Origin: Streptomyces sp. TRM70350
GTDB taxonomy: Bacteria; Actinomycetota; Actinomycetes; Streptomycetales; Streptomycetaceae
Direction: 5' to 3'
DNA length: 32,595 bases
Assembly (NCBI RefSeq): GCF_019219825.1
Contig: NZ_JAHUXH010000049.1
Span: forward strand, 1-32,595
Shown: positions 32,158-32,595 of the stretch, one piece after another
Layout: each line of letters starts with the position of its first letter
How positions within the stretch are numbered: position 1 is the first letter of the stretch
Notes under the pieces: generated by a model
What the model saw: the letters and a program-made list of their open reading frames with translations, nothing else
Told to the model about the DNA's origin: nothing
Databases searched by the model: none
Translations under genes and position numbers: made by a program

Positions 32158-32595
32158 CTAGTAGACGCTGTAGACCGCCAGCAGCAGCACAGTGGCGATG
32201 AGTAGCGTCCAGGAAGACCGTCCGAGGCCGACGAACGGGCTGGCCTCGACCGAGGGCCGGTGGGCGGCGGTGGATGCGGGCCGGTTCGGCATCAGCCTGG
32301 GTGTCGATCAGCAGGAAGCCGATCCGGGGCCAACGCCCCAGGCCAACGAGGTGAGGGCGCGCCGCAGGACGTTGAAGAACGTGGCGTCCACCGACCGAGT
32401 CTCGGTGATCTCGCTGGTGTAGGCGAGCAGTTGCGGGAAGCAGGCGCTGTCGAGCACGAAGAGGACCGGGCCGAAGCGTAGTAGCCGCGGACGACGACAT
32501 AGGCGAAGGTGTCGGCCGCGGACCGGTGTTCGTGACCAGTCCGGTCCTGTTTCTCCGTCCACAGCCCAGCGGTTACACGGTGGATCGGGGATTAG
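32158..32595 (-). pseudogene. Decayed membrane-protein gene, C-terminal part
   Basis: On the minus strand, the right edge gives FGPVLFVLDSACFPQLLAYT and TRSVDATFFNVLRRALTSLA, then a stop at 32310-32308. In the same frame the sequence continues SVEASPFVGLGRSSWTLLIA and TVLLLAVYSVY, ending at 32158. The last stretch is a clear C-terminal transmembrane helix. The in-frame stop, or a pair of frame changes giving GFLLIDTQADAEPARI instead, shows that the gene is broken or the sequence imperfect. The beginning lies beyond the window. I do not recognise the family. Confidence 0.45.

Noticed and set aside
1..32595. CRISPR arrays, tRNA or rRNA genes, phage attachment sites or a replication origin
   Set aside because: No regularly spaced identical repeats, cloverleaf-like sequences, integrase genes or DnaA-box clusters were seen by eye.

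Overview
The window looks like a piece of a Streptomyces (or close actinomycete) chromosome. GC is very high with strong third-position GC bias, many genes start with GTG, most operons use 4-bp ATGA/GTGA overlaps, and the mobile elements (IS1182, IS1634, IS1380 and IS4-like) are typical of that genus. The content is a specialised-metabolite locus rich in glycosyltransferases. It is visibly decaying: about a third of the genes are truncated, frameshifted or joined to transposase debris.

Layout. (1) 1-210: a broken VOC-family gene. (2) 454-5606, plus strand: an operator array, a DSD-type glycosyltransferase, two overlapping ABC exporter half-transporters and a broken GT8 glycosyltransferase cut off at its DxD motif. 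(3) 5607-8191: an IS1634 tail, an IS1182-like element with perfect terminal repeats and a 5-bp target duplication, and a dead aminoglycoside-phosphotransferase-like kinase. (4) 8217-10234: an intact GT8 enzyme (minus) divergent from a TauD-like Fe(II)/2-oxoglutarate dioxygenase with a TTA codon (plus). (5) 10297-14439, minus: the operon methyltransferase, SDR, P450 (frameshifted), class III aminotransferase, divergent from an aldo/keto reductase stub fused to a transposase tail. (6) 15167-16063: a GT2/GT92-like glycosyltransferase. (7) 16500-18532: a graveyard of three IS types. (8) 18694-20891: galU plus fragments of HAD phosphatase, LLM oxidoreductase, cupin and MFS genes. (9) 20888-29503, minus: a tight operon read as free-standing NRPS adenylation-PCP protein, type II thioesterase, polyprenyl-phosphate-type GT2, FAD oxidoreductase, class III aminotransferase, a small protein and a GMC oxidoreductase. 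(10) 30098-32122, plus: an S9-family prolyl-oligopeptidase-like peptidase. (11) 32158-32595: a decayed membrane-protein tail.

The most notable signal is regulatory. Four separate intergenic regions (454-490, 9121-9236, 14518-14555, 30024-30069) carry copies of a hexamer, TTGCCA/TGGCAA, spaced 10-11 bp apart. Three of them lie between divergent transcription units. They tie the glycosyltransferase/exporter operon, the dioxygenase and P450 operons, the NRPS operon and the peptidase into one putative regulon. No regulator gene is visible in the window.

Taken together, the genes suggest a glycosylated product that contains or was built from an amino acid. One residue would be loaded on the free PCP. 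A primary alcohol may be oxidised by the GMC enzyme and aminated by the adjacent aminotransferase, as in 6'-amination of aminoglycosides. Hydroxylation and methylation would come from the TauD/P450/SDR/MT set, several glycosyltransferases would add sugars, and the two ABC half-transporters would export the product. The product itself cannot be identified from this sequence, and the present locus may be silent or make a shunt product.
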